The translations under genes and the position numbers were made by a program. The notes under the pieces were generated by a model, which saw only the letters and a program-made list of their open reading frames with translations, did not search any database and was not told the origin of the DNA. Below, piece after piece: positions 44,073-54,543 of a stretch of 64,000 nt of DNA; within the stretch, counting starts at the first letter, position 1; the number at the start of each line of letters is the position of its first letter. Origin of the DNA: Ignavibacteriota bacterium (GTDB lineage: Bacteria; Bacteroidota; Ignavibacteria; Ignavibacteriales; Melioribacteraceae); the NCBI GenBank assembly GCA_016716225.1, contig JADJWT010000001.1, forward strand, positions 2,552,501 through 2,616,500, read 5' to 3'.

Positions 44073-45086
44073 TTAAATAGTTTTTCCAATAGCATTTGCA
44101 ATTGCACGAAGCTCTTCCATTAGTCCAATAAAAGTATCCGGCAATAAAGCTTGTGGTCCATCGGACAAAGCATTTTCCGGATCATGATGTATTTCAATCA
44201 TTAATGCATCCGCTCCGGCAGCAACTGCTGCTCTTGCCATCGGAGGAACTTGATCTCTTAATCCAGTAGCGTGCGATGGATCCGCCACAACCGGTAAATG
44301 ACTTTTCTTATGAACAATTGGAATTGCCGATAAATCAAATGTGTTTCTTGTATAAGTTTCAAAAGTTCTAATTCCTCTTTCGCAGAGAATTACATTTTTA
44401 TTTCCGCCAGCTAAAATATATTCTGCTGACATTAACCATTCTTCAATTGTTGCAGCCAATCCGCGTTTAACCATTACCGGAACTGTACTTTGAGATAATT
44501 CTTTAAGCAATGAAAAGTTTTGCATATTTCTTGCACCGAGTTGAAAAATATCTGTGTATTTGGCAATTAAATCAATTTGATCAATTTGCATAACTTCTGT
44601 AATTACCAAAAGTCCAAAATGATCTGCGGCTTGTCGCATAAGTTTTAAACCTTCTTCGCCCATTCCTTGAAATGAATACGGTGATGAACGAGGTTTAAAT
44701 GCTCCGCCTCTTAATATTTTTGAACCTGATCTTGCAACAACTTCAGCCAGTTTAAATATTTGTTCTTCACTTTCAACTGAGCAAGGTCCAGCCATTACTG
44801 CTATTTTGTTTCCGCCGATTTCCACATCTTTAATTTTAAGGACAGTTTTTTCTTCCTTAAAACTTCTACTTGCCAATTTAAATGGAGATGTTATTCTGTA
44901 AACATCCGCAACACCTTCAAGAATTCTAATTATCCTTGTATCAAATCCGGGTTTTACTCCAATTGCTCCAAGAATTGTTCTTTGAACTCCCGCAGATTCA
45001 TGTATTTGAAACCCAAAATCTTCAAGATGTTTTTTTATATTTTTTATTTGTTCTTCAGTTGCATTATTTTCTAAAATTACTACCAT
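44073..45086 (-). CDS. aroF: 3-deoxy-7-phosphoheptulonate synthase (DAHP synthase, type I beta)
   Basis: Condenses phosphoenolpyruvate and erythrose-4-phosphate, the first step of the shikimate pathway. The 337 residues start with a ferredoxin-like regulatory domain (about 1-70), as in Thermotoga-type enzymes. The barrel has VMAGPCSVESEEQI, RGGAFKPRSSPYSFQG, LGARNMQNF, VKRGL, ILCERGIRTFE and DPSHATG with the usual metal and substrate residues. It is followed 25 bp downstream by tyrA, and the DUF1684 lipoprotein gene lies 20 bp upstream. Confidence 0.96.
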   Translation of the reverse strand: MVVILENNATEEQIKNIKKHLEDFGFQIHESAGVQRTILGAIGVKPGFDTRIIRILEGVADVYRITSPFKLASRSFKEEKTVLKIKDVEIGGNKIAVMAGPCSVESEEQIFKLAEVVARSGSKILRGGAFKPRSSPYSFQGMGEEGLKLMRQAADHFGLLVITEVMQIDQIDLIAKYTDIFQLGARNMQNFSLLKELSQSTVPVMVKRGLAATIEEWLMSAEYILAGGNKNVILCERGIRTFETYTRNTFDLSAIPIVHKKSHLPVVADPSHATGLRDQVPPMARAAVAAGADALMIEIHHDPENALSDGPQALLPDTFIGLMEELRAIANAIGKTI

Positions 45087-45106
45087 CTTAATTTTCCCTC
45101 TATGTT

Positions 45107-45724
45107 TTAATCGTGATATTTTTTTTCACCGGCTGTAATTGCTAAATCCAAATAATCATCCCTTGTTGGAATTGCACAAGAATAATCTGAACTATATGCA
45201 CAGTATGGATTGAACGCCAAGTTAAAATCAATAGTGTAAATATGATCTTTGTTTGGATCAAGTTCAAATGATAAATATCTTCCCACTCCGTATGATTCTT
45301 TTGCAGTTGTTTTATCGGTAAACCAAATGCTGTAATATATTGAACTATCTTGTCCCATATTTGCATACAAATTCAATTTAAATTCTTTACCATCTTTATT
45401 AAAAGAAAGATATCCAAATCTTAGTGCGGCTCTTTCTTCACCCTTTGTGCCAAAAATTGGTATGTCAACTTTTTCATCATATTCTGTTATCTTACTTTTA
45501 AAGACGAATGATGGATCAACATCAAAATAATTTAAACCATTAAACGGAATTTTTGCTTTATAATTAAAAGGGGAATTGGGATCGTTTTCCATCCACTCAT
45601 CAGTTAATTCTCTTTTATCTTCAATTGTTTTGATATATTCTTTTTGCTCGGGGGTGTAATTATTGCAAGCAAAAAAAGTTAACAAAATAAAAATAGATGC
45701 AAGAAATAATATTAGTTTTTTCAT
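45107..45724 (-). CDS. DUF1684 lipoprotein
   Basis: A 205-residue protein with a lipoprotein signal ending at Cys20 (LLTFFACNN). The rest matches the DUF1684 family, including the conserved end segments NPYCAYSSDYSCAIPT and DYLDLAITAGEK. The family is common in Bacteroidota, and its function is not known. It lies between mutS (4-bp overlap) and aroF (20-bp gap), which looks like operon sharing and not functional linkage. Confidence 0.88.
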   Translation of the reverse strand: MKKLILFLASIFILLTFFACNNYTPEQKEYIKTIEDKRELTDEWMENDPNSPFNYKAKIPFNGLNYFDVDPSFVFKSKITEYDEKVDIPIFGTKGEERAALRFGYLSFNKDGKEFKLNLYANMGQDSSIYYSIWFTDKTTAKESYGVGRYLSFELDPNKDHIYTIDFNLAFNPYCAYSSDYSCAIPTRDDYLDLAITAGEKKYHD

Positions 45725-48333
45725 TTAGTATCCTTATTTACTTTTTTCTTTAATTCATTTAATCTATTTAGAGCTTCAAGCGGAGTCATATCATCAACAG
45801 AAATTTCAGCAATTTCATTTCTTAAATCATCATCTTTCATTTCAAAAAGATTTATCTGAAATTCATTCTGTTTGAACTTCTGAATTTTTTGTTTTTTGAC
45901 TTCGTAAGGAGTTAATTCTTTATCTTCCAAATTTATTAAAATTTGCTTCGCGCGTTTAGTAACAAAATCCGGCAATCCCGCCATTTGTGCTACTTGAATT
46001 CCATAACTGTGATCAGCTCCGCCGGATGAAACTTTGTGGAGAAAAATTACTTTGTCGTCATATTCTCTAACTTCAACTTTGAAATTTTTTATTCTAGGAA
46101 AAATTTCTGCCATTTCGTTCAATTCATGATAATGAGTAGCAAATAATGTTTTTGCATTCACGTTTGGATTTTCATGAAGAAATTCCGTAATTGCCCAAGC
46201 AATTGATAGTCCGTCAAAAGTACTTGTTCCTCGACCAATTTCATCAAGCAAAATTAAACTTTTATTTGTTGCATTGTTTAAAATATTTGCGGCTTCCTGC
46301 ATTTCAACAAGGAATGTACTTTCTCCTGCGGAAATATTATCGCTTGCACCAACGCGCGTATAAATTCTATCTACAATTCCAATTTTTGCTTTTTCTGCCG
46401 GAACAAAAGAACCAATTTGTGCAAGCAAAACTATTAATCCAATTTGACGAAGATATACAGATTTTCCCGCCATATTTGGACCGGTTAAAATTATAATTTG
46501 AGTTTCGGAATTATTTAGATTATAATCATTCGGTGTAAATTTTTCTCCGGCTGGTAAAATTCTTTCAACAACCGGATGTCTTCCGTTTGTAATTAAAATC
46601 TCTTCTTCGTTTGAAATTTCCGGTTTAACATAATTGTATTCATCGGCACATTCTGCAAAGGATAAATAGCAATCAAGCATTCCAATTAACTGAGCATTTT
46701 TCTGAATTTTCTCCGCTTCGTTTGCAACTGCTAATCTAACTTCATTAAAAAGTTGATATTCCAAATTGCCGATATTTTCTTCAGCATTTAAAATTTTATC
46801 TTCATATTCTTTTAATTCCGGAGTAATAAATCTTTCTCCGTTTACTAAAGTTTGTTTGCGTATATAATTATCCGGAACTTTATTTTTATTTGCATTACTT
46901 ATTTCAATGTAATATCCAAAAACTTTATTGTAACTAACTTTTAACGAAGAAATATTACTTCTTTCTCGTTCAGTTTTTTGAAGATTTGCAATCCAGCTTT
47001 TCGCATTTAATGAAAGATCACGAAGTTCGTCTAATTCTTCATTAAATCCATTACGAATAATTCCTCCATCCGTAATTGAAATAGGCGGATCGTCAACAAT
47101 TGCCAATTCAACTTTTTCAAAAACTTCATTTAAATCAAAAAGTTTGGAATTAATTATCCCAATAATTTCAGAATTTGATTGATCAAGTAATTGTTTTAGA
47201 ATAGGAATTTTTTTTATGGAATTTTTTAGAAAAACTAATTCACGAGGATTTGCTCGATTTGTACATACTTTGGAAATTAATCTTTCAAGATCGCCAATTT
47301 CTCTAAATTCATTTTGAAGATTTTTTCTTAAACTTTTATTTTTATGAAAATCCTCAACGCATTCCAAACGTTTATCAATTTGTTCTTTATTTCTCAGAGG
47401 TGCGTTTATCCACTTCTTTAAAAGTCTTGCGCCCATTGCAGTTTTGGTTTTATCAAGCACAGAAATTAGCGAACCTTCTCTTTGTCCATCCTGCATTGTG
47501 TAAAGAATTTCCAAATTTCTTTTTGTCGATAAATCCAAATACATAAATTCTGAAGAATTGTATAAAGAAATTTTTGTTAGATGACCGAGATTTGATTTTT
47601 GAGTATCCTTGAGATAATATAGAATTGATCCGGCGGAAATAATTCCAGAAGTTAGATTTTCAATTCCAAAACCTTTTAGAGTTTGAGTTTTAAATTGTTC
47701 TTTCAGCAAATCATTTGAATAATCCGAAGTAAAAACCCAATCGTCAATTCGCGTAACTTTACAATTATATTTTGCTTGATTAATAATTTCATTTACTTCT
47801 GCAAATTGCTTTTTAGCTACAATAATTTCAGAAGGCTGGATTGTTTCAATTTGTTCACCGACTTTTAATATTTGAGTTTCAAAAGTGAAAAATTCTCCGG
47901 TGGAAATATCGCAAAAAGAAATTCCAGCATAATTATCAGAAAGAAAAATTGAAGCTAAATAATTATTTTTTTTATGTTCTAAAAGTTTATCAGAAAAAAC
48001 AACGCCGGGAGTTACAACTTCAACAACTTCACGTTTAACAATTCCTTTTGCAAATTTTGGATTTTCAGTCTGTTCGCATACAGCAACTCTAAATCCGGCT
48101 TTAACTAATTTGGGAAGATAGGAATCAATTGCATGATGAGGAAATCCCGCTAAAGGTACCTCACCGGCTTTGCCATTAGCTCTTTTTGTTAATGTAATAC
48201 CTAAAACTTTTGAAGCTGTTTTTGCATCATCTTCAAAAGTTTCAAAAAAATCACCAACCCTAAAAAGCAAAACAGTATCCGGGTATTGATTTTTAATTTT
48301 ATGATATTGAGCCATTAATGGCGTTGCAGACAT
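45721..48333 (-). CDS. mutS: DNA mismatch repair protein MutS
   Basis: Recognises base mismatches and small loops. The 870 residues match MutS1 length. The mismatch-reading Phe-x-Glu is in GDFFETFEDD near residue 29. Clamp and lever domains follow, then the ATPase with GPNMAGKSVYLRQ (Walker A), DEIGRGTSTFDGLSIAWA and FATHYHELNEM. The C-terminus is a typical dimerisation tail. It is the first gene of the minus-strand series mutS-DUF1684-aroF-tyrA, overlapping the next by 4 bp. Confidence 0.97.
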   Translation of the reverse strand: MSATPLMAQYHKIKNQYPDTVLLFRVGDFFETFEDDAKTASKVLGITLTKRANGKAGEVPLAGFPHHAIDSYLPKLVKAGFRVAVCEQTENPKFAKGIVKREVVEVVTPGVVFSDKLLEHKKNNYLASIFLSDNYAGISFCDISTGEFFTFETQILKVGEQIETIQPSEIIVAKKQFAEVNEIINQAKYNCKVTRIDDWVFTSDYSNDLLKEQFKTQTLKGFGIENLTSGIISAGSILYYLKDTQKSNLGHLTKISLYNSSEFMYLDLSTKRNLEILYTMQDGQREGSLISVLDKTKTAMGARLLKKWINAPLRNKEQIDKRLECVEDFHKNKSLRKNLQNEFREIGDLERLISKVCTNRANPRELVFLKNSIKKIPILKQLLDQSNSEIIGIINSKLFDLNEVFEKVELAIVDDPPISITDGGIIRNGFNEELDELRDLSLNAKSWIANLQKTERERSNISSLKVSYNKVFGYYIEISNANKNKVPDNYIRKQTLVNGERFITPELKEYEDKILNAEENIGNLEYQLFNEVRLAVANEAEKIQKNAQLIGMLDCYLSFAECADEYNYVKPEISNEEEILITNGRHPVVERILPAGEKFTPNDYNLNNSETQIIILTGPNMAGKSVYLRQIGLIVLLAQIGSFVPAEKAKIGIVDRIYTRVGASDNISAGESTFLVEMQEAANILNNATNKSLILLDEIGRGTSTFDGLSIAWAITEFLHENPNVNAKTLFATHYHELNEMAEIFPRIKNFKVEVREYDDKVIFLHKVSSGGADHSYGIQVAQMAGLPDFVTKRAKQILINLEDKELTPYEVKKQKIQKFKQNEFQINLFEMKDDDLRNEIAEISVDDMTPLEALNRLNELKKKVNKDTK

Positions 48334-48491
48334 TTTTTATAATCTAGTTTAAGTAATCAGAAATGAAAATATACCTTATAAACATTTATTTATCAATTTT
48401 GAGAATGGTTTGAATTATATAAATAAAAATTCTTGGAATATTTTTGAGATTTATTGAATATTAAAACTGTAGAAAAGTTTGTAAATATTTG

Positions 48492-48499
48492 TATCTTTT
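48492..48499 (+). promoter_or_regulatory. Candidate -7 element of the GH13-like gene
   Basis: TATCTTTT, 36 bp before the start codon, like TAnnTTTG with one mismatch. The upstream -33 element is unclear (only TGTAG 19-20 bp away). Confidence 0.35.
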
Positions 48500-48535
48500 A
48501 CCAAAGAAAAAATCCTTTCAATATTAGGTAATTGC

Positions 48536-51500
48536 ATGAAAAACTCTTCTTGTTTTAACCTTGTTACTTTCGAATTTCACGTTGCTAAACACTTGCGAGA
48601 AAAGTATGAATTAGATGATTTATTTTTTTCTATTACCGGGAATGTTGTTTTTGCAAATTTTAATCAAGTTAGAGTTTTTACTCAAAAGATAAATTCAAAA
48701 AGAAATATTTATGATCACCTCTCTCCCGGAGAAGTTAATGCAGCCGGATTGATTGACGAAATATTTCATTTTGCAATAAGAAAATATTTTAAGGAAAATT
48801 ATCCAAATGCTTTTCCCAATGCAGTTAAAAATATAAATGAAAATTTAGGAGAAAAATCTTTTGAAAATTTACTTCTAAATTTTATAGATGTATTTCCACC
48901 TCAAAAAGTGTATAAAAAAGAATTAACACCAAAGGAATATTTAAATCAGTATTCCGGAAACATTCATAACAAAGAAATATTAATTAAAGAATTGATTTTA
49001 TTACACATTTCAAACTTAAATCCAGCATTCAATAAAATAAAGGAATTGTTTAGTGAAGAATATATTACTGAAAAAGTAAATTACAAATCAGCAATTTTAA
49101 GATTGGAAAATTTTTTCAAGAAAGATGAATTCAAAATCGGTAAAAAAAATATTGATTTGTTTTCGTTTTTAAAAATGCCATTTCAAAAACATTCCGGTAG
49201 TATTTGGGATCAATTGGAATTTATTAAAAGTGAATGGGGAATTTCTATTGATGTTGAACTGATGAGAAAAATTGAAAGCGGTAAAGATCTCTTTATTGAA
49301 AGTTTAAAATTTGAGCAGCAGTTTGGTGACTTTGTTGGTGGCGGTGTTGGTGGAGCTCCTACAATTGTTCCGCAGTACAAAGGAAAATCTATAAGTGCCG
49401 AAAGTTTTGTTTTAGGAAAATCAAAATTTAAATTTGCCGAAGAATCAACAAAAGATTATGAGGAATTTGAACAGTTTACTCCAGATACAAACTGGATGCC
49501 CAAATTAGTTTTGATTGCTAAAAATATTTACGTTTGGCTTGATCAGCTTTCGAAAAAATACCAAAGAGAAATTAAAACTTTAGATAAAATTCCTATTGAA
49601 GAATTAGCACTTTTAAAAAAATGGAATATTAATTCGCTTTGGTTAATTGGAGTTTGGGAAAGAAGTCTTGCTTCTAAAAAAATAAAACATATGATGGGAA
49701 ATATTGATGCAGTTGCTTCAGCTTATTCACTTTATGATTATGTAATTGCTCATGACATTGGCGGTGAAGAAGCATATAAAGTATTTAATCAAAATGCAAA
49801 ATCTGTTGGAATAAGATTAGCAAGTGATATGGTTCCAAATCATACCGGTATTTATTCCCGTTGGGTTTTAGAACATCCGGAATATTTTATTCAATTAGAT
49901 TATCCGCCGTTTCCGAATTATAGTTTTACCGGAACAGATTTATCTGAAAATCCGGAAATAGAAATCAGAATTGAAGATCAATATTGGCAAATGAAAGATG
50001 CTGCAGTTGTATTTGAAAGAAAAAATTTGAAAACCGGAGATGTAAAATATATCTACCATGGAAATGATGGAACAAATATGCCGTGGAATGATACTGCTCA
50101 ATTAAATATGCTTAAAGCAGAAGTAAGGGAAGCGGTTATTCAAAAAATATTTGATGTTGCAAGAAAATTTTCTGTTATACGATTTGATGCAGCAATGACT
50201 TTGGCAAAAAAACACTTTTCACGCTTGTGGTATCCGGAACCCGGAAAAGGAGGAGATATTCCATCTCGCGCAGATTTTGCTTTAACTCGAGAAGAATTTG
50301 ATGAACTTTTTCCCAAAGAATTTTGGAGAGAAGTTGTTGATAGAATAAATGATGAAATGCCTGAAACACTTTTGTTAGCAGAAGCTTTTTGGCTTATGGA
50401 AGGTTATTTTGTTAGAACTTTAGGTATGCACAGAGTATACAACAGCGCTTTTATGCATATGATGATGAAAGAAGAAAATGCAAAATATCGTGAATTAATA
50501 ACAAACACTTTGGAGTTTGAACCGGAAATATTAAAAAGATATGTAAATTTTATGAGTAATCCGGATGAAGAAACCGCAATAAATCAATTTGGAACAGATA
50601 ATAAATATTTCGGCGTTTTATTATTGATGTGTACTTTACCGGGCTTGCCAATGCTTGCTCATGGACAAATTGAAGGATATACCGAAAAATACGGCATGGA
50701 ATATCAACGGGCATATTATAATGAAAATCCAAAAGACTGGCTTGTTGAAAGACATGCCAAAGAAATTTTTCCCGTTTTAGGTAAAAGATATTTATTTGCA
50801 GAAATTGACAATTTTTGGTTCTATGATTTTTTGGATCAGAAAAAAGTAAACGAAAATGTTTTTGCGTTTAGTAATTCACACAAAAATGAAAAAGCATTAG
50901 TGATCTATAATAATAAATTTGAATTGACTTCCGGGTATATAAATTTTTCTCGGCAAAAACTCAAAACTTCAAACTCACATAAATATTTAACAAATATTAA
51001 TTTTGCAGAAAATTTTAATATTAAAAACAGCGATTTTCATTTCTATATTTTTAAAGATTTTACACATCAAAATGAATATTTATTTTGTGGAAAAGATATT
51101 CATCAAAATGGAATGTTTCTTTTATTAAATGGATTTGAATACAGAATATTTTTAAGTTTTGAAGAATTGTATGATCAATCGGGAACTGTTTATAAATTCT
51201 ATAAAGAAAATTTTGGTAAACCAATTTTAGGAGTTAAAGAAAATCTCGAAGACAAAAAGCTTATTCCAATTCAAAATGCTTTTCAAAATATTTTATCAAA
51301 TAATGAATTTAGAAAATTATTAAAATCAACTTCTGAAACAACAAATATTAACTCAAATAATGAAGAAACTATAAAAATATTAAATCAGAAATTTTCGCAT
51401 TTCATCTATCAGTTAAGAAATTATTTTAATGTTGATATAAATTTTGATTTGCTTGAATTCAGTTTTTCACAAAAGCTCAAATCAATATTTGAATTGATTG

Positions 51501-52180
51501 AAATCGGTCAATTTAAGAAAATAAAATCAAGCAAAAATGACGTTAAAGTAAATGAATTATTCTCTGAAAAATATAAAAATAATTTTGTTTTATTGGTGAT
51601 TTCAGAAATTATTGAATGTACAAAAAGTATAATTCTAAATAATGAAATCTCTAAATCATTTCCAGAAAATTTAAAACTTACTAAAACAATTCAGAATATT
51701 TTAAAAGAATATTTTGATAATGAATTTGAATCAACAAGATATTCAATACTTCTTAACTTTTTAATTTTGAAAAATAATTTTCAAAAAACAAATTTTGATT
51801 TTGATGAATTTATGAAAATTAGAAGTGGGAAAAAACTGCTGAATTATTTAATAAATTTTGATGAAAAATTATTGAATGAATTTTTTAAAAATGAATTTTT
51901 CCAGACATTTATTGATGTTAATGAATATGAAAATGTTAAATATTTCAGTAAAGAAAGATTGGAAAGTTTTGTTAAGGTTATTCAACTTATTTCAACTATT
52001 ATGTTTTATGAATCCAAAACAAAAGATCGTATAACTAAAACGCAAATAAGAAATCAAATTTTTAGATTTACTAAAAAAACTATTTTGTTAGAAAATTTTA
52101 TAAATCAATCAGCATTGAAATCAAAATTTATTTTTTCGCTTTTTATTGAAAATATTAATACACAGCAAAAAATAAATTAG
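48536..52180 (+). CDS. Very large GH13-like alpha-amylase family protein
   Basis: A 1214-residue protein with a GH13-like TIM barrel in the middle (about 350-760). Region I is DMVPNHTG. Region II FSVIRFDAAM has the nucleophile Asp551, and region III LLAEAFW the acid Glu616. In region IV the expected His-Asp is replaced by NPDEETA (Asp677 kept, Pro676 where His is usual). About 330 N-terminal and 440 C-terminal residues have no family I recognise; the C-terminal part is helical and charged. There is no signal peptide, so it is probably cytoplasmic and may act on glycogen or trehalose-type sugars. Substrate is inferred only from GH13 membership. Its 3' end overlaps nfnL by 4 bp. Confidence 0.82.
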   Translation: MKNSSCFNLVTFEFHVAKHLREKYELDDLFFSITGNVVFANFNQVRVFTQKINSKRNIYDHLSPGEVNAAGLIDEIFHFAIRKYFKENYPNAFPNAVKNINENLGEKSFENLLLNFIDVFPPQKVYKKELTPKEYLNQYSGNIHNKEILIKELILLHISNLNPAFNKIKELFSEEYITEKVNYKSAILRLENFFKKDEFKIGKKNIDLFSFLKMPFQKHSGSIWDQLEFIKSEWGISIDVELMRKIESGKDLFIESLKFEQQFGDFVGGGVGGAPTIVPQYKGKSISAESFVLGKSKFKFAEESTKDYEEFEQFTPDTNWMPKLVLIAKNIYVWLDQLSKKYQREIKTLDKIPIEELALLKKWNINSLWLIGVWERSLASKKIKHMMGNIDAVASAYSLYDYVIAHDIGGEEAYKVFNQNAKSVGIRLASDMVPNHTGIYSRWVLEHPEYFIQLDYPPFPNYSFTGTDLSENPEIEIRIEDQYWQMKDAAVVFERKNLKTGDVKYIYHGNDGTNMPWNDTAQLNMLKAEVREAVIQKIFDVARKFSVIRFDAAMTLAKKHFSRLWYPEPGKGGDIPSRADFALTREEFDELFPKEFWREVVDRINDEMPETLLLAEAFWLMEGYFVRTLGMHRVYNSAFMHMMMKEENAKYRELITNTLEFEPEILKRYVNFMSNPDEETAINQFGTDNKYFGVLLLMCTLPGLPMLAHGQIEGYTEKYGMEYQRAYYNENPKDWLVERHAKEIFPVLGKRYLFAEIDNFWFYDFLDQKKVNENVFAFSNSHKNEKALVIYNNKFELTSGYINFSRQKLKTSNSHKYLTNINFAENFNIKNSDFHFYIFKDFTHQNEYLFCGKDIHQNGMFLLLNGFEYRIFLSFEELYDQSGTVYKFYKENFGKPILGVKENLEDKKLIPIQNAFQNILSNNEFRKLLKSTSETTNINSNNEETIKILNQKFSHFIYQLRNYFNVDINFDLLEFSFSQKLKSIFELIEIGQFKKIKSSKNDVKVNELFSEKYKNNFVLLVISEIIECTKSIILNNEISKSFPENLKLTKTIQNILKEYFDNEFESTRYSILLNFLILKNNFQKTNFDFDEFMKIRSGKKLLNYLINFDEKLLNEFFKNEFFQTFIDVNEYENVKYFSKERLESFVKVIQLISTIMFYESKTKDRITKTQIRNQIFRFTKKTILLENFINQSALKSKFIFSLFIENINTQQKIN

Positions 52181-53679
52181 TTTTGTAATTCTTTAGCAAG
52201 CATTTCATTAATTGCGGCAGCTGCTTTTCTGCCTTCACCCATTGCGAGAATAACTGTTGCTGCTCCTAAAACAATATCGCCGCCTGCAAATACTTTATCC
52301 ATAGAAGATTTTTGATTTTCATCAACAATAATATTTCCCCATTTATTTGTTTGCAATTCTGGAGTTGTTTGATGAATTAACGGATTACTTCCATTTCCTA
52401 TTGCCACTATTACTGTATCAACATCAATAATAAATTCACTTCCATTAATTACAATCGGTTTTCTTCTGCCTGAACTATCCGGTTCGCCTAATTCATAACG
52501 CAGACATTCCATTCCTTTAACTTTACCTTTTTCATCACCTAAAATTTTCTTTGCATTTTGTAAAAAGTGAAATTCAATTCCTTCTTCTTTAGCATGCAAA
52601 ACTTCTTCTTTTCTTGCTGGCATTTCAACTTCAGTTCTTCTGTAAATCACATATACTTTTTCAGCTCCTAATCTTAAAACCATTCTTGCTGCATCCATTG
52701 CAACATTACCACCACCAAGAACAGCAACAACTTTTGAAGGATAAATTGGAGTATCAGCTTCTTTTTTATCAAATGCACGCATTAAATTTGCTCTTGTTAA
52801 ATATTCATTAGCAGAAAAAACTCCCACTAAATTTTCACCTTCAATTCCCATAAATAAAGGTAATCCGGCTCCGGTGCCTACAAATACTGCATCAAACCCA
52901 TCTTTATCAATTAGATCAGTCAATTTTCTTGTTCTTCCAACAACATAGTTTTTTTGAATTTTCACTCCCATTTTTAATAGAGTTTCAATTTCTTCATCAA
53001 CAATGCTATTTGGTAAACGAAATTCCGGAATTCCATAACGCATAACTCCACCTAATTTATGGAAAGCTTCAAATATTGTTACATTGTGACCTTCTCTTCT
53101 AACATCCGCGGCAACAACAAGCCCAGCTGGACCGCTGCCAACTATAGCAACTTTTTTTCCAGTTTCTGGTTTTACGTAAGGAATTTTGACATTTCCTTGT
53201 TCTCTTTCCCAATCGGCAACAAATCTTTCTAATCTTCCAATTGCAACTGATTTATCAACATCTTTCATTGCAATTCCAACCTTACAATTTTCTTGGCATT
53301 GAGATTCTTGTGGACAAACTCTTCCACAAATTGCCGGAAGTAAACTTGCTTCTTTAATTACATCAATAGATTGCTGAAATTCTCCGAATGCAATGTGTTT
53401 TATAAATCTTGGAATATCAATTTTCACCGGGCATCCATCAATGCAAGTTTGCTTAACGCATTCGAGACATCTTAATGCTTCCACTCGTGCTTCTTCCATC
53501 GTATAGCCGATAGCAACTTCTTCTAAATTTTTCCCTCTTATAATTGGATCTTGAGCCGGCATTTCTTGCTGTGGTATTTTTAATCTATCTTTTGCTTTTA
53601 GATGATCTATATTATGAATATAATCGTTAAGAATTTTTTTTGCATTTGCACTTAAGATATCAGGTGAATTGTAACTCAT
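52177..53679 (-). CDS. nfnL: NfnL/GltD-like NADPH-linked Fe-S flavoprotein subunit
   Basis: A 500-residue FAD and iron-sulfur protein of the GltD family. The N-terminal part has eight cysteines (71, 74, 79, 83 and 118, 122, 128, 132) for two [4Fe-4S] clusters. The first dinucleotide site is VAIVGSGPAGLVVAADV and the second VAVLGGGNVAMDAARMV. The C-terminus ends in the FAD loop KVFAGGDIVLGAATVILAMGEG. There is no GltB nearby, and the next gene is the matching small subunit, so it is called NfnL (ferredoxin:NADP oxidoreductase, large subunit) and not glutamate synthase. The pair would transfer electrons among NADH, NADPH and ferredoxin by bifurcation. Confidence 0.88.
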   Translation of the reverse strand: MSYNSPDILSANAKKILNDYIHNIDHLKAKDRLKIPQQEMPAQDPIIRGKNLEEVAIGYTMEEARVEALRCLECVKQTCIDGCPVKIDIPRFIKHIAFGEFQQSIDVIKEASLLPAICGRVCPQESQCQENCKVGIAMKDVDKSVAIGRLERFVADWEREQGNVKIPYVKPETGKKVAIVGSGPAGLVVAADVRREGHNVTIFEAFHKLGGVMRYGIPEFRLPNSIVDEEIETLLKMGVKIQKNYVVGRTRKLTDLIDKDGFDAVFVGTGAGLPLFMGIEGENLVGVFSANEYLTRANLMRAFDKKEADTPIYPSKVVAVLGGGNVAMDAARMVLRLGAEKVYVIYRRTEVEMPARKEEVLHAKEEGIEFHFLQNAKKILGDEKGKVKGMECLRYELGEPDSSGRRKPIVINGSEFIIDVDTVIVAIGNGSNPLIHQTTPELQTNKWGNIIVDENQKSSMDKVFAGGDIVLGAATVILAMGEGRKAAAAINEMLAKELQN

Positions 53680-53694
53680 TTTTAAAACTCCAAT

Positions 53695-54543
53695 TTATAA
53701 ACTTTTTTCTTGAATCATTGAATCTAAATAACATGAATGTTTTTCATGCTCAATTTCTTTGTACGAATTTAATCTTGCCATCATATTTTCAAAATCCACT
53801 TTATGTCCATCAAATTCTGGTCCATCAACACACACAAATTTAACTTCACCACCTACATTTACTCGGCAACCGCCGCACATTCCGGTTCCATCAACCATAA
53901 TTGTATTTAAAGAAACTTCAGTGTATACTCCAAAAGGTCTGGTTGTTTCCGAACAAAATTTCATCATAATTGGAGGTCCAATTGCAATAACAAAATCCGG
54001 TTTTTCATCTCTTTCGCAAATTTCTTTTAATGGCTGTGTAACTAAAGATTTTCTTCCATAGCTTCCGTCATCAGTACAAATTATTAATTCATCGGCAATT
54101 TTTTTCATTTCATCTTCCATAATAATTAGCGCTTTATTTCTTGCGCCAATTATTATTATAACCTTGTTTCCAGCGGCTTTCAGAGCTTCAGCAATTGGAT
54201 GAAGAGGTGCAACTCCAATTCCTCCGCCAACGCAAACAACCGTTCCATGTTTTTTTATGTGAGTGGGTGTTCCTAATGGTCCAACCAAAACCGGAATATC
54301 ATCACCAACATTTAATTTTGATAATTCATCGGTTGTTAATCCAACAACTTGAAAAATGATTGTTATTGAACCATCTTCTTTATTTGCATCAGCAATTGTA
54401 AGAGGAATTCTTTCTCCCAAATCTTCATCAATTTGTAAAATAATAAATTGTCCTGCTTTTCTTTCCTCGGCAATTAACTTAGCTTCAAGTTTCATTTTGA
54501 AAACATTTTCAGAAAGTTTTTCTTTAAATAAAATTTTTGCCAT
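53695..54543 (-). CDS. nfnS: NfnS-like ferredoxin-NADP reductase small subunit
   Basis: A 282-residue FAD/NAD-binding reductase. The flavin domain has the short ERIPLTIAD segment, and the nucleotide domain starts VVCVGGGIGVAPL. Cys223, Cys226 and Cys238, with a preceding Asp (VDGTGMCGGC), fit the [2Fe-2S] site of NfnS / dihydroorotate-dehydrogenase electron-transfer proteins. It is transcribed just before nfnL with a 15-bp gap. The family includes sulfide dehydrogenase subunit SudB, and the two names overlap. Confidence 0.88.
   Translation of the reverse strand: MAKILFKEKLSENVFKMKLEAKLIAEERKAGQFIILQIDEDLGERIPLTIADANKEDGSITIIFQVVGLTTDELSKLNVGDDIPVLVGPLGTPTHIKKHGTVVCVGGGIGVAPLHPIAEALKAAGNKVIIIIGARNKALIIMEDEMKKIADELIICTDDGSYGRKSLVTQPLKEICERDEKPDFVIAIGPPIMMKFCSETTRPFGVYTEVSLNTIMVDGTGMCGGCRVNVGGEVKFVCVDGPEFDGHKVDFENMMARLNSYKEIEHEKHSCYLDSMIQEKSL

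Noticed and set aside
52177..53679. Glutamate synthase small subunit (GltD)
   Set aside because: No large-subunit gltB is adjacent, and the neighbouring gene is an NfnS-type reductase, so the Nfn assignment fits better.
53759..54061. 100-codon plus-strand frame inside nfnS
   Set aside because: Antisense to conserved nfnS cysteine motifs; no ribosome binding site or family match.
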